Source of the DNA: Halalkalibacter krulwichiae
GTDB taxonomy: Bacteria; Bacillota; Bacilli; Bacillales; Bacillaceae_D
Assembly (NCBI RefSeq): GCF_002109385.1
Contig: NZ_CP020814.1
Span: 4,363,501 to 4,427,500 of the forward strand
Length of the DNA: 64,000 nucleotides
Direction: 5' to 3'
Shown piece after piece: positions 17,441 through 25,787 of this stretch (positions are counted from its first letter, which is position 1; each line of letters starts with the position of its first letter). The notes under the pieces were generated by a model that was given only the letters and a program-made list of their open reading frames with translations, searched no databases and was not told where the DNA came from. Both the position numbers and the translations under genes were made by a program.

Positions 17441-18373
17441 TCACTTTTGTTTCCTCATCCATTTGATCGTCTCTTTAATCCCTTCTTGGTAAGGCGTACG
17501 CGGCAACGAGTGTAGCTCGGTTTCGTATTTTTCCCCACTTAAGATCACTGGATTTTCCGTTAAATACATCATCTCAACAAGCTCCTTCATGAAAGGAGAG
17601 AATATGCCAATAATCCTAATCATTCTTTTCGTAACGATTCTCACTGCTTTATCATAGCCGGTTACTTCTCTTATAATGCTAATCAACTCATCCCCGGTAA
17701 TTGGATTAACTGCAGGAATATTCCAGTTTTGATTATAGTATTCCTCTCTTGTCGCAAGCTCGACCATTGCCTTTGCCCCGTCCATTGTAAAGAGAAACTC
17801 CCTCGCAACTTTCGTATCACCGACGTAATTTGCTTTCTTATTTTCAGTGACATTTCTCAATGTTTCATAAAGGATGGTATTCTCTGCATTCGGACCGTAT
17901 AAGTCCGGCATATGAACAATTAATGTTGGGACTTCGCTTTCTATTAACTTTTTCTCCATCTCTAAACGAAGCTTACCTTTTTTCGTATGTGGTCTTTTTT
18001 TCGTATCTTCATCAACGAGTTGGTTAGGCTGACGACCATACGCGTAGATGTTATCAACATACGCTACCTTTATTTGCTTTTGTTTTGCGACTTCAAGCAT
18101 GACATCAAGGCATTGCATGTGCTTCTCTTCCCACTCTTGATACGGAAAACTAATGGCATGAAAAATCACATCAACACCGTTTGCTGCCGCTGCTAAATGA
18201 TCCGGGTTCAATGCATCCCCTTTGAAAATCGTCACATCTACTAACTTTTGATAAAGAGAATGTAGGCGCTCTTTTCCTCTTGCAAAAGCCACGACTTCCA
18301 CGCCTCGAGAGATTAGTTCGCAAACTAATGCATAACCGATTCCACCCGATGCCCCAGCGACTAAAGCCCTTTT
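17441..18373 (-). CDS. NAD(P)-dependent epimerase/dehydratase (extended SDR)
   Basis: A 310-aa Rossmann-fold enzyme. MKRALVAGASGGIGYALVCE holds the GxSGGIG nucleotide-binding loop, NGVDVIFHAI the central strand, and VDNIYAYGRQ the region of the active-site Tyr (YAYGR type). The SDR core spans 1-230, followed by a helical C-terminal part. The start is placed at the ATG of MKRAL, 10 nt after AGGAGG; an ATG two codons upstream is also possible. It resembles NAD-dependent epimerase family proteins that modify sugars or ketones; substrate unknown. Confidence 0.88.
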   Translation of the reverse strand, partial: KRALVAGASGGIGYALVCELISRGVEVVAFARGKERLHSLYQKLVDVTIFKGDALNPDHLAAAANGVDVIFHAISFPYQEWEEKHMQCLDVMLEVAKQKQIKVAYVDNIYAYGRQPNQLVDEDTKKRPHTKKGKLRLEMEKKLIESEVPTLIVHMPDLYGPNAENTILYETLRNVTENKKANYVGDTKVAREFLFTMDGAKAMVELATREEYYNQNWNIPAVNPITGDELISIIREVTGYDKAVRIVTKRMIRIIGIFSPFMKELVEMMYLTENPVILSGEKYETELHSLPRTPYQEGIKETIKWMRKQK

Positions 18374-18577
18374 CATGGTCATCACTCCTCCTTTCATGGC
18401 CAACTAAAACTACTCAATTAGAATGATTATTTTAGTTCTATTATAAAAGATCTGACGGCTCGAATGCTGTGTAAAAATCTATTAGCTTTCCGAAGAGTTT
18501 GTAATCTATGTGGGATTTTTTCAACTTGGTTGAATACAATTGAAAAGAACGGGTAAATAGACAAGCGAGGTGAGGAC

Positions 18578-19318
18578 ATGTTGCGTTTCTTTTTCACTTT
18601 ATTTGCACTTATCTTTGTGCTTTTGATCAATTATTTAGCCAATGCACTGCCATTTAATGAGCAAACCACTTCAGATGTCGCAAACCGCCTCGAGGTTTTG
18701 TTCACTCCTGCCGGCTATGTATTCAGTATTTGGGGAGTCATTTATCTATTGTTAACAATTTGGGTCTTACGTCAGCTCTTGCCTTCACAAAGAGACTCGG
18801 CTGTATATAAAGTAGGCAGTCCATTGTTCATTTTAAGCTGCTTCCTCAACAGCTTCTGGCTCTTTCTATGGCACTATGAGTATTTTCTCTTATCGGTTCT
18901 CGTGATGATTTCTCTGCTTGCAACCTTACTTGTGTTGTATCACCGTACTCACCCTCTAGCCAAAACCCTTTTTGATTTACTTCCTTTTTCTTTGTATCTC
19001 GGCTGGATCAGTGTTGCTACGATTGCCAACATTAGTTATTTTCTAGTCGACATTGGCTGGGGTGGCTTCGGCCTCTCTAATGTTACATGGACGCTGATTA
19101 TGCTACTCGTCTCTGCCGTACTCGCCATAGTCTTTCGGATCAAACGAGGAGATCCCGTCTTTGCACTCGTATTCGTCTGGGCACTTATTGGTATCGGGGT
19201 AGATAACCTTTCTGCCTACCCACTCGTTGCCTATTCGGCTTTTATTCTCGCAACAATTGTCTTTGTGTACGCCCTGTTTGGAAAACATCATGAAATTAGC
19301 ATTTATCATTTATCGTAA
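18578..19318 (+). CDS. TspO/MBR-related membrane protein
   Basis: A 246-aa polytopic protein with about seven to eight helices. The stretch FTPAGYVFSIWGVIYLLL resembles the TspO signature (fxPPgwvFpivWtilY), and aromatic residues are frequent (WLFLWHYEYF, GWGGFGLSNVTWT). GAGGTGAGGAC precedes the ATG. Bacillus homologues are annotated as tryptophan-rich sensory or TspO/MBR proteins; ligand (porphyrin or otherwise) unknown. It is longer than classical TspO (about 160 aa). Confidence 0.75.
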   Translation: MLRFFFTLFALIFVLLINYLANALPFNEQTTSDVANRLEVLFTPAGYVFSIWGVIYLLLTIWVLRQLLPSQRDSAVYKVGSPLFILSCFLNSFWLFLWHYEYFLLSVLVMISLLATLLVLYHRTHPLAKTLFDLLPFSLYLGWISVATIANISYFLVDIGWGGFGLSNVTWTLIMLLVSAVLAIVFRIKRGDPVFALVFVWALIGIGVDNLSAYPLVAYSAFILATIVFVYALFGKHHEISIYHLS

Positions 19319-19361
19319 CAACAAAGGAGCAGCCCGTCTCAATAGGCTGCTCCTTTGTTGT
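19319..19361. terminator. Strong bidirectional terminator
   Basis: ACAAAGGAGCAGCC (19321-19334) pairs perfectly with GGCTGCTCCTTTGT (19345-19358) over a 10-nt loop, between the convergent TspO-like and DUF5370 genes. Confidence 0.85.
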
Positions 19362-19362
19362 G

Positions 19363-19593
19363 TTACATACGTTGCTGAACCTCTTCTCTCAACGCATGAA
19401 TCAGCTCGTCTGAAAGGTTGGCTGGCAATGATGTCCCCTCTTTTAAAACCCACATATTAAGAACCTCAAGGTCCGATTTATGAAAGGTGACACTGTAATC
19501 TTGTTTGTTATAAGTGAAATCAGCGGTAATTGATTCCTCCCCGATAAAGTGATGATCAATAATTATCTCTTTCATTTGATATTGTTCCACCAT
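19363..19593 (-). CDS. DUF5370 family small protein
   Basis: A 76-aa protein; ATG 19593 follows AGGAGATTAC. The sequence MVEQYQMKEIIIDHHFIGEE... continues with TYNKQDYSVTFHKSDLEVLN and an acidic helical tail (LSDELIHALREEVQQRM). The small alpha/beta layout and length suit DUF5370 of Bacillus. A decayed second copy lies 0.7 kb away (20320-20484), so the locus was duplicated. Function unknown. Confidence 0.75.
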   Translation of the reverse strand: MVEQYQMKEIIIDHHFIGEESITADFTYNKQDYSVTFHKSDLEVLNMWVLKEGTSLPANLSDELIHALREEVQQRM

Positions 19594-19689
19594 GTAATCT
19601 CCTTTTTTGTTTATAGGGTGAGCTTCAAAATGATGATTATTCATATTAAGATTTGAAAAATTTAATGTAAGTAGCTATTCATGGACATA

Positions 19690-20215
19690 AAGCCTTCCTA
19701 ATTGGGCATTATTTAGCTAGCAGAAGATTACCAGGAGGACAATCATGGTATATCAATTCAACAGAGTAATAATATTCAACACCTGCAAAACACAAGACAT
19801 TGCTTTTGTAAACTAGATATGGTCTATATGAAACAAGTTTGGCAAACTACTCAGCGAATGTAGGCTCCGTTTCTACTACTTTTGCCGATGATTCCGGATC
19901 TACTTCAACTCGGGGCTTTAACAGCACCCACTCAGTAGTAAGATCCCAGTAAATACTCCATCGTTTTAGCTGATGCATTTAAGCATGCATTTGAAGACGT
20001 CGAAATCTTGGGGGACCGACGATTCCGGTGACAACACTGCCGTTTCACAAAAATTGGGTTGAATAAAACTTAGAGATTACGGAGCGTTCGGTGCCTTCTA
20101 CCGCTCTTACTACTCTTACTGGAACACTGAGTCCCGATGGGGTTTCTCAGGATGATTGCAACTGGGCATGAGCTTATCGGCAATTTTTCCACTGAACTGC
20201 AATATATGTTTCACA
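19690..20215 (+). pseudogene. Decayed sequence: DUF3231 gene start fragment and unidentified coding debris
   Basis: From about 19695 the sequence parallels the region before and at the start of the DUF3231 pseudogene at 25735-25815: TTGGG-GCATT, a ribosome site, then ATGGTATATCAATTCAACAG against ATGGCATATCAACTCAACAG. The similarity stops within 30 bp of the ATG. Beyond it are short open stretches (STTFADDSGSTSTRG, then LTTLTGTLSPDGVSQDD in another frame) that look like remains of a Ser/Thr-rich protein. No intact gene is present. Confidence 0.5.
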
Positions 20216-20319
20216 GTAAGTAAATAACACTTACTTACTGCTTTTCTCTCCTCTAAATCCTCTTATTAATCTTTTCTCTAATAGAATTAGAATTTAAGCA
20301 TTTAGATAAGTTAGCTGGC

Positions 20320-20484
20320 AGTAAAGTCAATCCTCAAACAGCCATATATTAATAATCTCAAGATCTGCTTATGAAAGGTGATGTTATAAATTTTTTGGTT
20401 ATAGATGGATTCAGCGGTTACTGATTCCTCGTCGTTGAAATGGTCGGCGGTGATCATCTCGTTAATTTGATAGTCCTCCACTAT
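20320..20484 (-). pseudogene. Decayed DUF5370 copy
   Basis: Reading the minus strand from 20481 gives VEDYQINEMITADHFNDEES, then VTAESIYNQKIYNITFHK. This aligns residue by residue with VEQYQMKEIIIDHHFIGEES and VTFHK of the intact gene at 19363-19593. The start codon is ATA instead of ATG, and a one-base deletion just after the HK codons throws the frame. The matching ribosome site (AGGAGAATAC) is still visible. Confidence 0.8.
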
Positions 20485-20632
20485 GTATTCTCCTTTTTAA
20501 GAATGAACTTGATTTAAGAGATTATGCATTCAAATTGTTCACTTCTACTAGTAAACTCGTCTACACACATTAGTATCTTTTGAATATTGTAATATGGAAG
20601 GTAGCAAATCTTTAAAAGGAGATGATTAATTT

Positions 20633-21448
20633 ATGGGCTTTCCAAATTTACCTGAGAATTTTGGTCCTATTAATATAGATTTAGAGGCTGAAGATATCGC
20701 ATTCCTACTTCTTCTATCAATTGCATTTGAGGAACTTTCACTTGCACATATCATGAATGCTGAGGGAGAAAAGCTTCAAGCTGCTTTAGGTACTCTTGTA
20801 AATGATACAGGAGCACTTATATTTCCAGGACCGCTAGCTGATAATTTAGATGATTTATTAGAAACAAATCGTAGTGTTGAAAGAATGTTACGTACTATTG
20901 CTAAAAAGGAAATGCTTCTGCAATGGAAGTTTGAGGATGTCATTGACTTTCTAGGTACACCTCCTACGGCTACAGCTGCGTGCGCTTGCGCGGTAGAAAT
21001 AACTGCAGACGCAGAAACGGTAATAACTGCTACAGAATTCCCAGGTGCTGATGTCGATCCAGAGGATGTAGCTATCATTCAACTTACCGTTAACATTTGT
21101 CCAGGTTGTGAACCAGGCGAAAGTACAATAAACGCTGTGTTTGCAAATACCACAACAAATCCGAACACAACACTAGTTGCTACGCTAACGCCTGGAACAG
21201 TAGAGCAATTATGTCAAGGCGAGACATCTTCATTTATTCAAGGTTTAGCCAATGTCCTTTTATATGGTGGTCCATTACCTACACCAGTTAGTGATGAACT
21301 CCCTTTTACAATTACTGTAAACGCGGATGGGACATCAACATTTACAGCACAACTACCGGCCCCTGTCGGAGGGACAGCAAGTATCACGATGGAAAATTTA
21401 AATGTTACAATCACTGAATGTCCTATTGAAACAAATGGAGGCGTTTAA
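20633..21448 (+). CDS. Conserved-head, variable-tail family protein (copy A, full length)
   Basis: 271 aa. The N-terminal helical domain (about 12-110) has EDIAFLLLLSIAFEELSLAH, IMNAEGEKLQAALGTL, LLETNRSVERMLRTI and KKEMLLQWKFEDVIDFL. The same pattern recurs in four minus-strand genes to 25575. The C-terminal part (about 115-265) is beta-rich and Thr/Pro-rich with a Cys pair (ACACAVEI, NICPGCEPGE) and ends with ITECPIETNG. There is no signal peptide or membrane segment. Such heads occur in spore-former proteins that often carry repetitive tails; a spore-surface role is a guess. AAAAGGAGATG precedes the ATG. Confidence 0.8.
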   Translation: MGFPNLPENFGPINIDLEAEDIAFLLLLSIAFEELSLAHIMNAEGEKLQAALGTLVNDTGALIFPGPLADNLDDLLETNRSVERMLRTIAKKEMLLQWKFEDVIDFLGTPPTATAACACAVEITADAETVITATEFPGADVDPEDVAIIQLTVNICPGCEPGESTINAVFANTTTNPNTTLVATLTPGTVEQLCQGETSSFIQGLANVLLYGGPLPTPVSDELPFTITVNADGTSTFTAQLPAPVGGTASITMENLNVTITECPIETNGGV

Positions 21449-21473
21449 TAGTTACCCTAAGAATTAAATCCCG

Positions 21474-21502
21474 ACCTAAGAGGACTCATTCTTAGGTTTT
21501 TT
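21474..21502 (+). terminator. Terminator of copy A
   Basis: ACCTAAGA pairs with TCTTAGGT over an 8-nt loop, then TTTTTTATA. Confidence 0.85.
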
Positions 21503-21912
21503 ATATTTCTTCTTCCTCATTTGAGAAACAGATTCTGTGACAAGTATCATCATTAGGCTCATTCATTAAGGTACTCGCTAAAAAAATCAACTATAGCCGA
21601 GTGCCTTTATACGGATTATTTTCATTTCAATCACGAATGTCTTTATAAATTGATAAAACGACCCATTTACAAAACATAGCATGCAATGATTGGCATACGA
21701 AAGAATTCCATATATCCATTTAATTCAAGCAGAAAGCTCACAGCAAATTGAGTATATTTTTTAAAATTATGTGCTATTTGATTTTCACTTTTTTATTTTT
21801 AACAACATATCTTAGTCTCTCAAATTGTTGCCCTTACTAACTTCTACAGTCTGGCTTTTCACTTTTTATCAACTAAGGATTATAGAGCATAGTATTAACT
21901 TTACTATAATCA
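21503..21912. other. AT-rich intergenic region, no gene seen
   Basis: No supported coding frame. The only structure noted is an imperfect hairpin at about 21570-21607 (AAGGTACTCG with CGAGTGCCTT). Confidence 0.5.
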
Positions 21913-21914
21913 CA

Positions 21915-21946
21915 AAAAAGTACCCTTTAATTAATAAAAGGCACTT
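21915..21946 (-). terminator. Terminator of the short family copy B
   Basis: On the minus strand AAGTGCCTTTT pairs with AAAGGGTACTT, then TTTTGTG. About 70 nt past the stop at 22019. Confidence 0.7.
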
Positions 21947-22018
21947 ATCATCATATATAAAATGTGTTTAGCAAAAGTTCTACTGAATTTCTTAAAAGAA
22001 AACTTCTACGGAGTAGGA

Positions 22019-22345
22019 TCAGTGATCAGTAAATTCCTCTGCAAACCTAACTACATCTTGCAATTTTGCAAGTAAAATAAACTCTTTGTGCATCGCTAAT
22101 TTTAATACACTTGTTACTTCACGGTTTATTCTTATCAAATCATCAAATGTTGTAGCTAAAGGGGGAGGTGTCGTTCCGCCAACCTCAAGTGTTCCTAATG
22201 CTCTCTGAAGTTTCTCAGCTTCCGCATTGACTAAATGGGCCAAACTCAATTCTTCTAGGCCAATTGATGCCAATAGCAGGTTGATTACCTCGTCACGATC
22301 AATATCAATATCTGGGTTAATATCTGGAATGTTTGGATATCCCAA
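22019..22345 (-). CDS. Family protein, head domain only (copy B)
   Basis: 108 aa: MGYPNIPDINPDIDIDRDEV, then INLLLASIGLEELSLAHLVN, AEAEKLQRALGTLE, LIRINREVTSVLKLAM and HKEFILLAKLQDVVRFAEEF, and it stops (TDH). It has the whole conserved head but no beta-rich tail, whereas copy D continues FAEEFTPPEPEP into a tail. It may be a natural head-only form or a truncation. AAAGGAGAGGAATTA precedes the ATG. Confidence 0.75.
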   Translation of the reverse strand: MGYPNIPDINPDIDIDRDEVINLLLASIGLEELSLAHLVNAEAEKLQRALGTLEVGGTTPPPLATTFDDLIRINREVTSVLKLAMHKEFILLAKLQDVVRFAEEFTDH

Positions 22346-22693
22346 TTAATTCCTCTCCTTTCAAAACTGAACTCTATCTACCCTATTCAACTAGTCTCCG
22401 TTTGGTTAGGCTAAACGTCTAATGAATTAGCAATTTTTTTAGGTTTGGAAGCATAACATAAAAAAACTCGCCGCTAGGACAAGCTTGAAAAACTGTCTCC
22501 ACTCGACATCGTTCTTAAATGAGAAAACAATAGAAAGACTGGAACCTAAAGGCTCGAGCATTCATCCTCTATACACAATCGGGCATATTGTAACTGTTAC
22601 TGAACCAGAATTTGCACCCTTGAGCAGCAGCAGTTGCTGAAATTGTATTTTCTAAATCCAATCGCCAGCGTTCAGGTCTTGCTAAAACCAATG
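22346..22693 (-). pseudogene. Debris of another family tail
   Basis: No intact gene. On the minus strand about 22690-22560 gives short segments in shifting frames, including GSVTVTICPIV, which resembles the tail end of copies C and D (GAATVRPCPL, GTATVTPCPL). This suggests the 3' remnant of a further deleted copy. Confidence 0.45.
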
Positions 22694-23185
22694 TTATCCA
22701 TTACTAGACAGCGGGCATGGTCTCACTGTAGCAGCACCAGTAAACGACAATACTATAGGAACACCTGGGTCATCTGGAATGGACAAACGGAGAGTGATGT
22801 CCGTTCCGTTAATTTCTAGCTGCGCATCAAACTGCAAACCGAATAACTCAACCTCAAACTCTATAGTAGCTACATTTAAAGCACATTCTGTGACTTGAAT
22901 ACTATTTGGATCGACAGGTATTGCAATAATAGTACCGTCTTCCTCTGTTAATGTAAGACTAAATATACTAGTAGCTTCTGGGTCGCACCCTGGGCAAATT
23001 TGAACAGTTAGATTTAAAGTACTATCACCAAGATCACTTTGGGCATTCATAATAATTTCACATTCGCACACTGCTGGCGGCTCTGGCCCTGGCGGCGTGA
23101 ACTCCACAGCAAAGTCAACTATATCTTGAAGCTTAACTAACAGATTGAATTCTTTTTGTGTCGCCAATTTCATGAAACTTCTCAC
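22694..23185 (-). pseudogene. Family protein lacking most of its head (copy C, 5' truncated)
   Basis: The open frame of 163 aa starts within the last helix of the head (RSFMKLATQKEFNLLVKLQD). It continues through the linker FTPPGPEPP and a full tail with the Cys pattern CECEIIMNA, QICPGCDPE and RPCPLSSNG. Upstream, the expected head is replaced at about 23205 by sequence matching the stretch after the head of copy D (CACCGTTATAAACTC, as at 24428). The gene was fused out of its start by a deletion between repeats. No ribosome site precedes the first Met. Confidence 0.75.
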
Positions 23186-23267
23186 GTCTCTATTCGCAGC
23201 ACCGTTATAAACTCTTTGACACGTACTCTTGGCAGGAAACGGCGTGTTTTTTTTTTATGTAGCAAAA

Positions 23268-23287
23268 AACCTTGATTTCTCAAGGTT
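23268..23287 (-). terminator. Terminator after the decayed acidic gene
   Basis: On the minus strand AACCTTG pairs with CAAGGTT, then TTTTGC. A paralogous hairpin follows the intact gene at 24503-24524. Confidence 0.65.
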
Positions 23288-23292
23288 CTCAA

Positions 23293-23545
23293 TTAAAAAT
23301 CATCATGTGGAAAGTCTGGAACTAACCATACATAGTCAAGATTATTCTCACCAAAAATCCAATCAATGACCAGTTGCTCTTCTGCTTCTCCTGCCAGTTG
23401 TTCAACTAATCCTTCTACCTGCTGATCCTGCTTCTGTCGCTTGGTCTGCTTCTTCCTCTGTGAAGTGATCGTCGCCAAGAAGATATTATATTTCATCAAA
23501 GAGTCAATTTTTAATTTTTTTCATAGGTTCCACAATATTTAAATG
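23293..23545 (-). pseudogene. Decayed truncated copy of the acidic companion gene
   Basis: The segment corresponds to the 3' third of the gene at 24529-25137. The intact FDEIEYLLGE motif is matched as FDEI-stop-YLLGD (a TAA in place of GAA), and the frame then shifts before QQVEGLVEQLA. The end, VIDWIFGENNLDYVWLV and HDDF, is retained. A 67-codon open frame here starts at a Met created by the shifted frame and is not a real gene start. The 5' two-thirds are missing. Confidence 0.8.
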
Positions 23546-23549
23546 AAAA

Positions 23550-23578
23550 AAGCTCGGTAACATCAAGTTACCGAACTT
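23550..23578 (-). terminator. Terminator of copy D
   Basis: On the minus strand AAGTTCGGTAAC pairs with GTTACCGAGCTT over 5 nt, followed by TTTTCATTT. Confidence 0.8.
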
Positions 23579-23601
23579 CTATATATTCCAATATTTTTTG
23601 T

Positions 23602-24327
23602 TTATCCTTCAGGAAGAGGGCAAGGTGTTACAGTCGCAGTACCAGTAAGTTGGATGGCTGCTGTTGTCCCACCTAATTCCGCAGACAACACGATAGTACC
23701 GTTTTGAACAAATAGTGTGAATTCTGCTTGTGCTGGCGCTTGACCAGGTAATGTCGCCACCCCTACAAACGTTACAGTCGCAAAGTCTTCTCCACATGTT
23801 ACAACATCAATACTTGGAGTAAATACTGTAATAGGTACATTAGCTCCACCTAAAGTTGCAGTAATAGTAATTAACGTACCTTCTGGAGTACAACCTGGGC
23901 AAATAGCAGCATTTAAATTAACAACAGCCTGTTGTCCTTGGAATGTTGTTGTACCACTAGCATTCACAAGGATTTCACACGGACACACAGCAGGCTCTGG
24001 CTCTGGCGGTGTAAACTCTTCAGCAAAGTCAACGACATCTTGAAGTTTAACTAAAAGGTTGAATTCTTTTTGCGTAGCGAATTTCAAAAATTTGATGACG
24101 TCTCTATTTACAGAGCGCCAGTCATCAAGAGTCTCGATTAATGCAGGAGGTGTATCTCCGTCTACCTCCAGTGTTCCTAACGCTCTTTGAAGCTTTTCTG
24201 CTTCACCGTTAACTAGATGGGCTATCGCTAGTTCGTCGAGGGCAACGGAGGCTAACAGCAGGTTAATGACTTGCTCACGATCAATGTCGATATTAGGTTG
24301 AATGTTATCGATATTTGGGTTACTCAT
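23602..24327 (-). CDS. Conserved-head, variable-tail family protein (copy D, full length)
   Basis: 241 aa. The head has REQVINLLLASVALDELAIA, HLVNGEAEKLQRALGTL, RSVNRDVIKFLKFATQKEF and LLVKLQDVVDFAEEF (about 15-105). A Pro/Glu linker (TPPEPEPAV) follows. The beta-rich tail has CPCEILVNASG, AICPGCTPEGT and a final TVTPCPLPEG. Cys spacing (CxC, CPGC and a late CP) is kept between copies A, C and D while the rest differs. GGAGGAAGAAA precedes the ATG. No secretion signal. Confidence 0.8.
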   Translation of the reverse strand: MSNPNIDNIQPNIDIDREQVINLLLASVALDELAIAHLVNGEAEKLQRALGTLEVDGDTPPALIETLDDWRSVNRDVIKFLKFATQKEFNLLVKLQDVVDFAEEFTPPEPEPAVCPCEILVNASGTTTFQGQQAVVNLNAAICPGCTPEGTLITITATLGGANVPITVFTPSIDVVTCGEDFATVTFVGVATLPGQAPAQAEFTLFVQNGTIVLSAELGGTTAAIQLTGTATVTPCPLPEG

Positions 24328-24502
24328 TTTTCTTCCTCCTTTCTTTTTAAGGTATAATGCATTTTATGAAAATAAATAGAAAGGGGTTGTACATGTTCCC
24401 ATTTTTGATGTCCTTTCATTAAAAGAGGCCTTCGTCACCGTTATAAACTCTATACTCCACTTACTCTTAGCAGGAAACGGCGTGCTTTTTTATGTAACAA
24501 AA

Positions 24503-24524
24503 AAACCCTGATTTCTCAAGGTTT
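24503..24524 (-). terminator. Terminator of the acidic companion gene
   Basis: On the minus strand AAACC-TTG pairs imperfectly with CAgGGTTT, then TTTTGTTAC. Confidence 0.7.
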
Positions 24525-24528
24525 CTAA

Positions 24529-25137
24529 TTAATAATCGTCATGTGTAAATTCCTTCACTAACCATACATATTCAAGATTATTCTCATCAAAAATCCATTC
24601 AATAACCAGTTCCTCTTCTTCTTCTTCTGCCAGTTGTTCAACTATTCCCTCTACCTGCTGCTCAGTTGCTGCTTCTTCTGCTAACTGCTCTACTAATTCT
24701 CCTACCTGTTGATCTGCTGTCCCTGTTTCTAATGCTTGGTCTCCCTCCCCCTCTGGGATGTATTTCTCGCCAAGAAGATATTCTATTTCATCAAATAATG
24801 TTAGTAGCATAAATTGTTTCTCTTCACATAAATCACTATCGAGGAGTCTATTTTTGATCTCTTCATAGGCCTCAAAGTAGATATTTAGCAACTCGGGTTG
24901 TGTACAAATCATACAAACATCTGACTCGAAAGAATAGCGGTAAAAAGTATGCCTTCTCATTTGCAGGTTTTGTAGCATAATTAGATTTTCCATAAGCATT
25001 CGAAGGGAATCAAACATGTTTTCATTTTGAACTAATTCATGCTGAGAATTAAATAATAAAAGCGCACTTTCCATAAAATACTCTATGGAAACGTTGAGTT
25101 CATATGACGATTCTATTAAAAAATCTGTTTCACTCAT
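24529..25137 (-). CDS. Acidic helical protein with C-terminal repeats, companion of the head/tail family
   Basis: 202 aa, unrecognised family. The N-terminal helical half (1-125) has SSYELNVSIEYFMESALLLF and MENLIMLQNLQMRRHTFYRY, plus a CMIC motif. Then comes an acidic region with two repeats (QQVGELVEQLAEEA and QQVEGIVEQLAEEE). The C-terminus LVIEWIFDENNLEYVWLV with HDDY is retained in the decayed copy at 23293. The start MSETDF is preferred over an ATG 24 bp upstream, which lacks a ribosome site. It lies 39 bp after the copy E gene and probably shares its transcript. Confidence 0.7.
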   Translation of the reverse strand: MSETDFLIESSYELNVSIEYFMESALLLFNSQHELVQNENMFDSLRMLMENLIMLQNLQMRRHTFYRYSFESDVCMICTQPELLNIYFEAYEEIKNRLLDSDLCEEKQFMLLTLFDEIEYLLGEKYIPEGEGDQALETGTADQQVGELVEQLAEEAATEQQVEGIVEQLAEEEEEELVIEWIFDENNLEYVWLVKEFTHDDY

Positions 25138-25176
25138 CTCCCATTCACCTTCAGCTCTCATTATTAGATTAAGAGG

Positions 25177-25575
25177 TTAACACTTATATTTTTTGTGCTT
25201 CTTGTGGTGCTTTTTGCAGTGTTTATGATGCTTTTTGCATTCTTTCTCATGTTTTTTTACATGTTTCTTTCCGCAGAAACAATGATCATCGACTAACTGC
25301 ATCACATTTTCAAACTTTCTTAGAAGCAACCATTCTTTCATGACAACTGTTTCTAATAATTGCACAACGCCATTATTAAATTTTGAAATGTCGTGGTTGG
25401 ATGGGCAAGTCGGGAAATCTAGGTCTTCTCCTACAAACGCTTGAATTTTTTCAGCTTCTGCATTTAAGATATGCGATAATGCAATCTCCTCAAGTGCGAT
25501 TGATTCAAACAAATCTATAACAACTTTCTTTTTATCGGGGCGATGTGGTTCTTTTGGAATTTGTGGCATGCTCAT
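25177..25575 (-). CDS. Head-domain protein with Lys/His/Cys-rich tail (copy E)
   Basis: 132 aa. The head (about 17-100) shows VVIDLFESIALEEIALSHIL, NAEAEKIQAFVG, NNGVVQLLETVVMKEW and LRKFENVMQLV. The last 35 residues are HCFCGKKHVKKHEKECKKHH and onward, dominated by Lys and His with Cys at intervals and ending YKC. The tail could bind metal ions or nucleic acid, or be cross-linked in a coat; none can be shown here. It heads the minus-strand island operon, with GGAGGTTAGCGTT before the ATG. Confidence 0.78.
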   Translation of the reverse strand: MSMPQIPKEPHRPDKKKVVIDLFESIALEEIALSHILNAEAEKIQAFVGEDLDFPTCPSNHDISKFNNGVVQLLETVVMKEWLLLRKFENVMQLVDDHCFCGKKHVKKHEKECKKHHKHCKKHHKKHKKYKC

Positions 25576-25787
25576 AACGCTAACCTCCTATTGATTTACT
25601 TCTTATTCACTTATTAACCTATTTAAAACAGGCCGTATTAGGAACTTGTACGCTTAAGTTCGCACAATTTTAGGCTTTTAGCCCCTTAGATTGTAATCTT
25701 CGCAACCAAAGTAAGATGCACTAACACTACATGAATTTGCTCTTATTGGGGCATTCTTTACCAAAGAACAATTTTCGGAGGGAACAT

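Noticed and set aside
23293..23499. 67-codon minus-strand frame as an independent gene
   Set aside because: Alignment with 24529-25137 shows its start lies in a shifted frame of a decayed copy.
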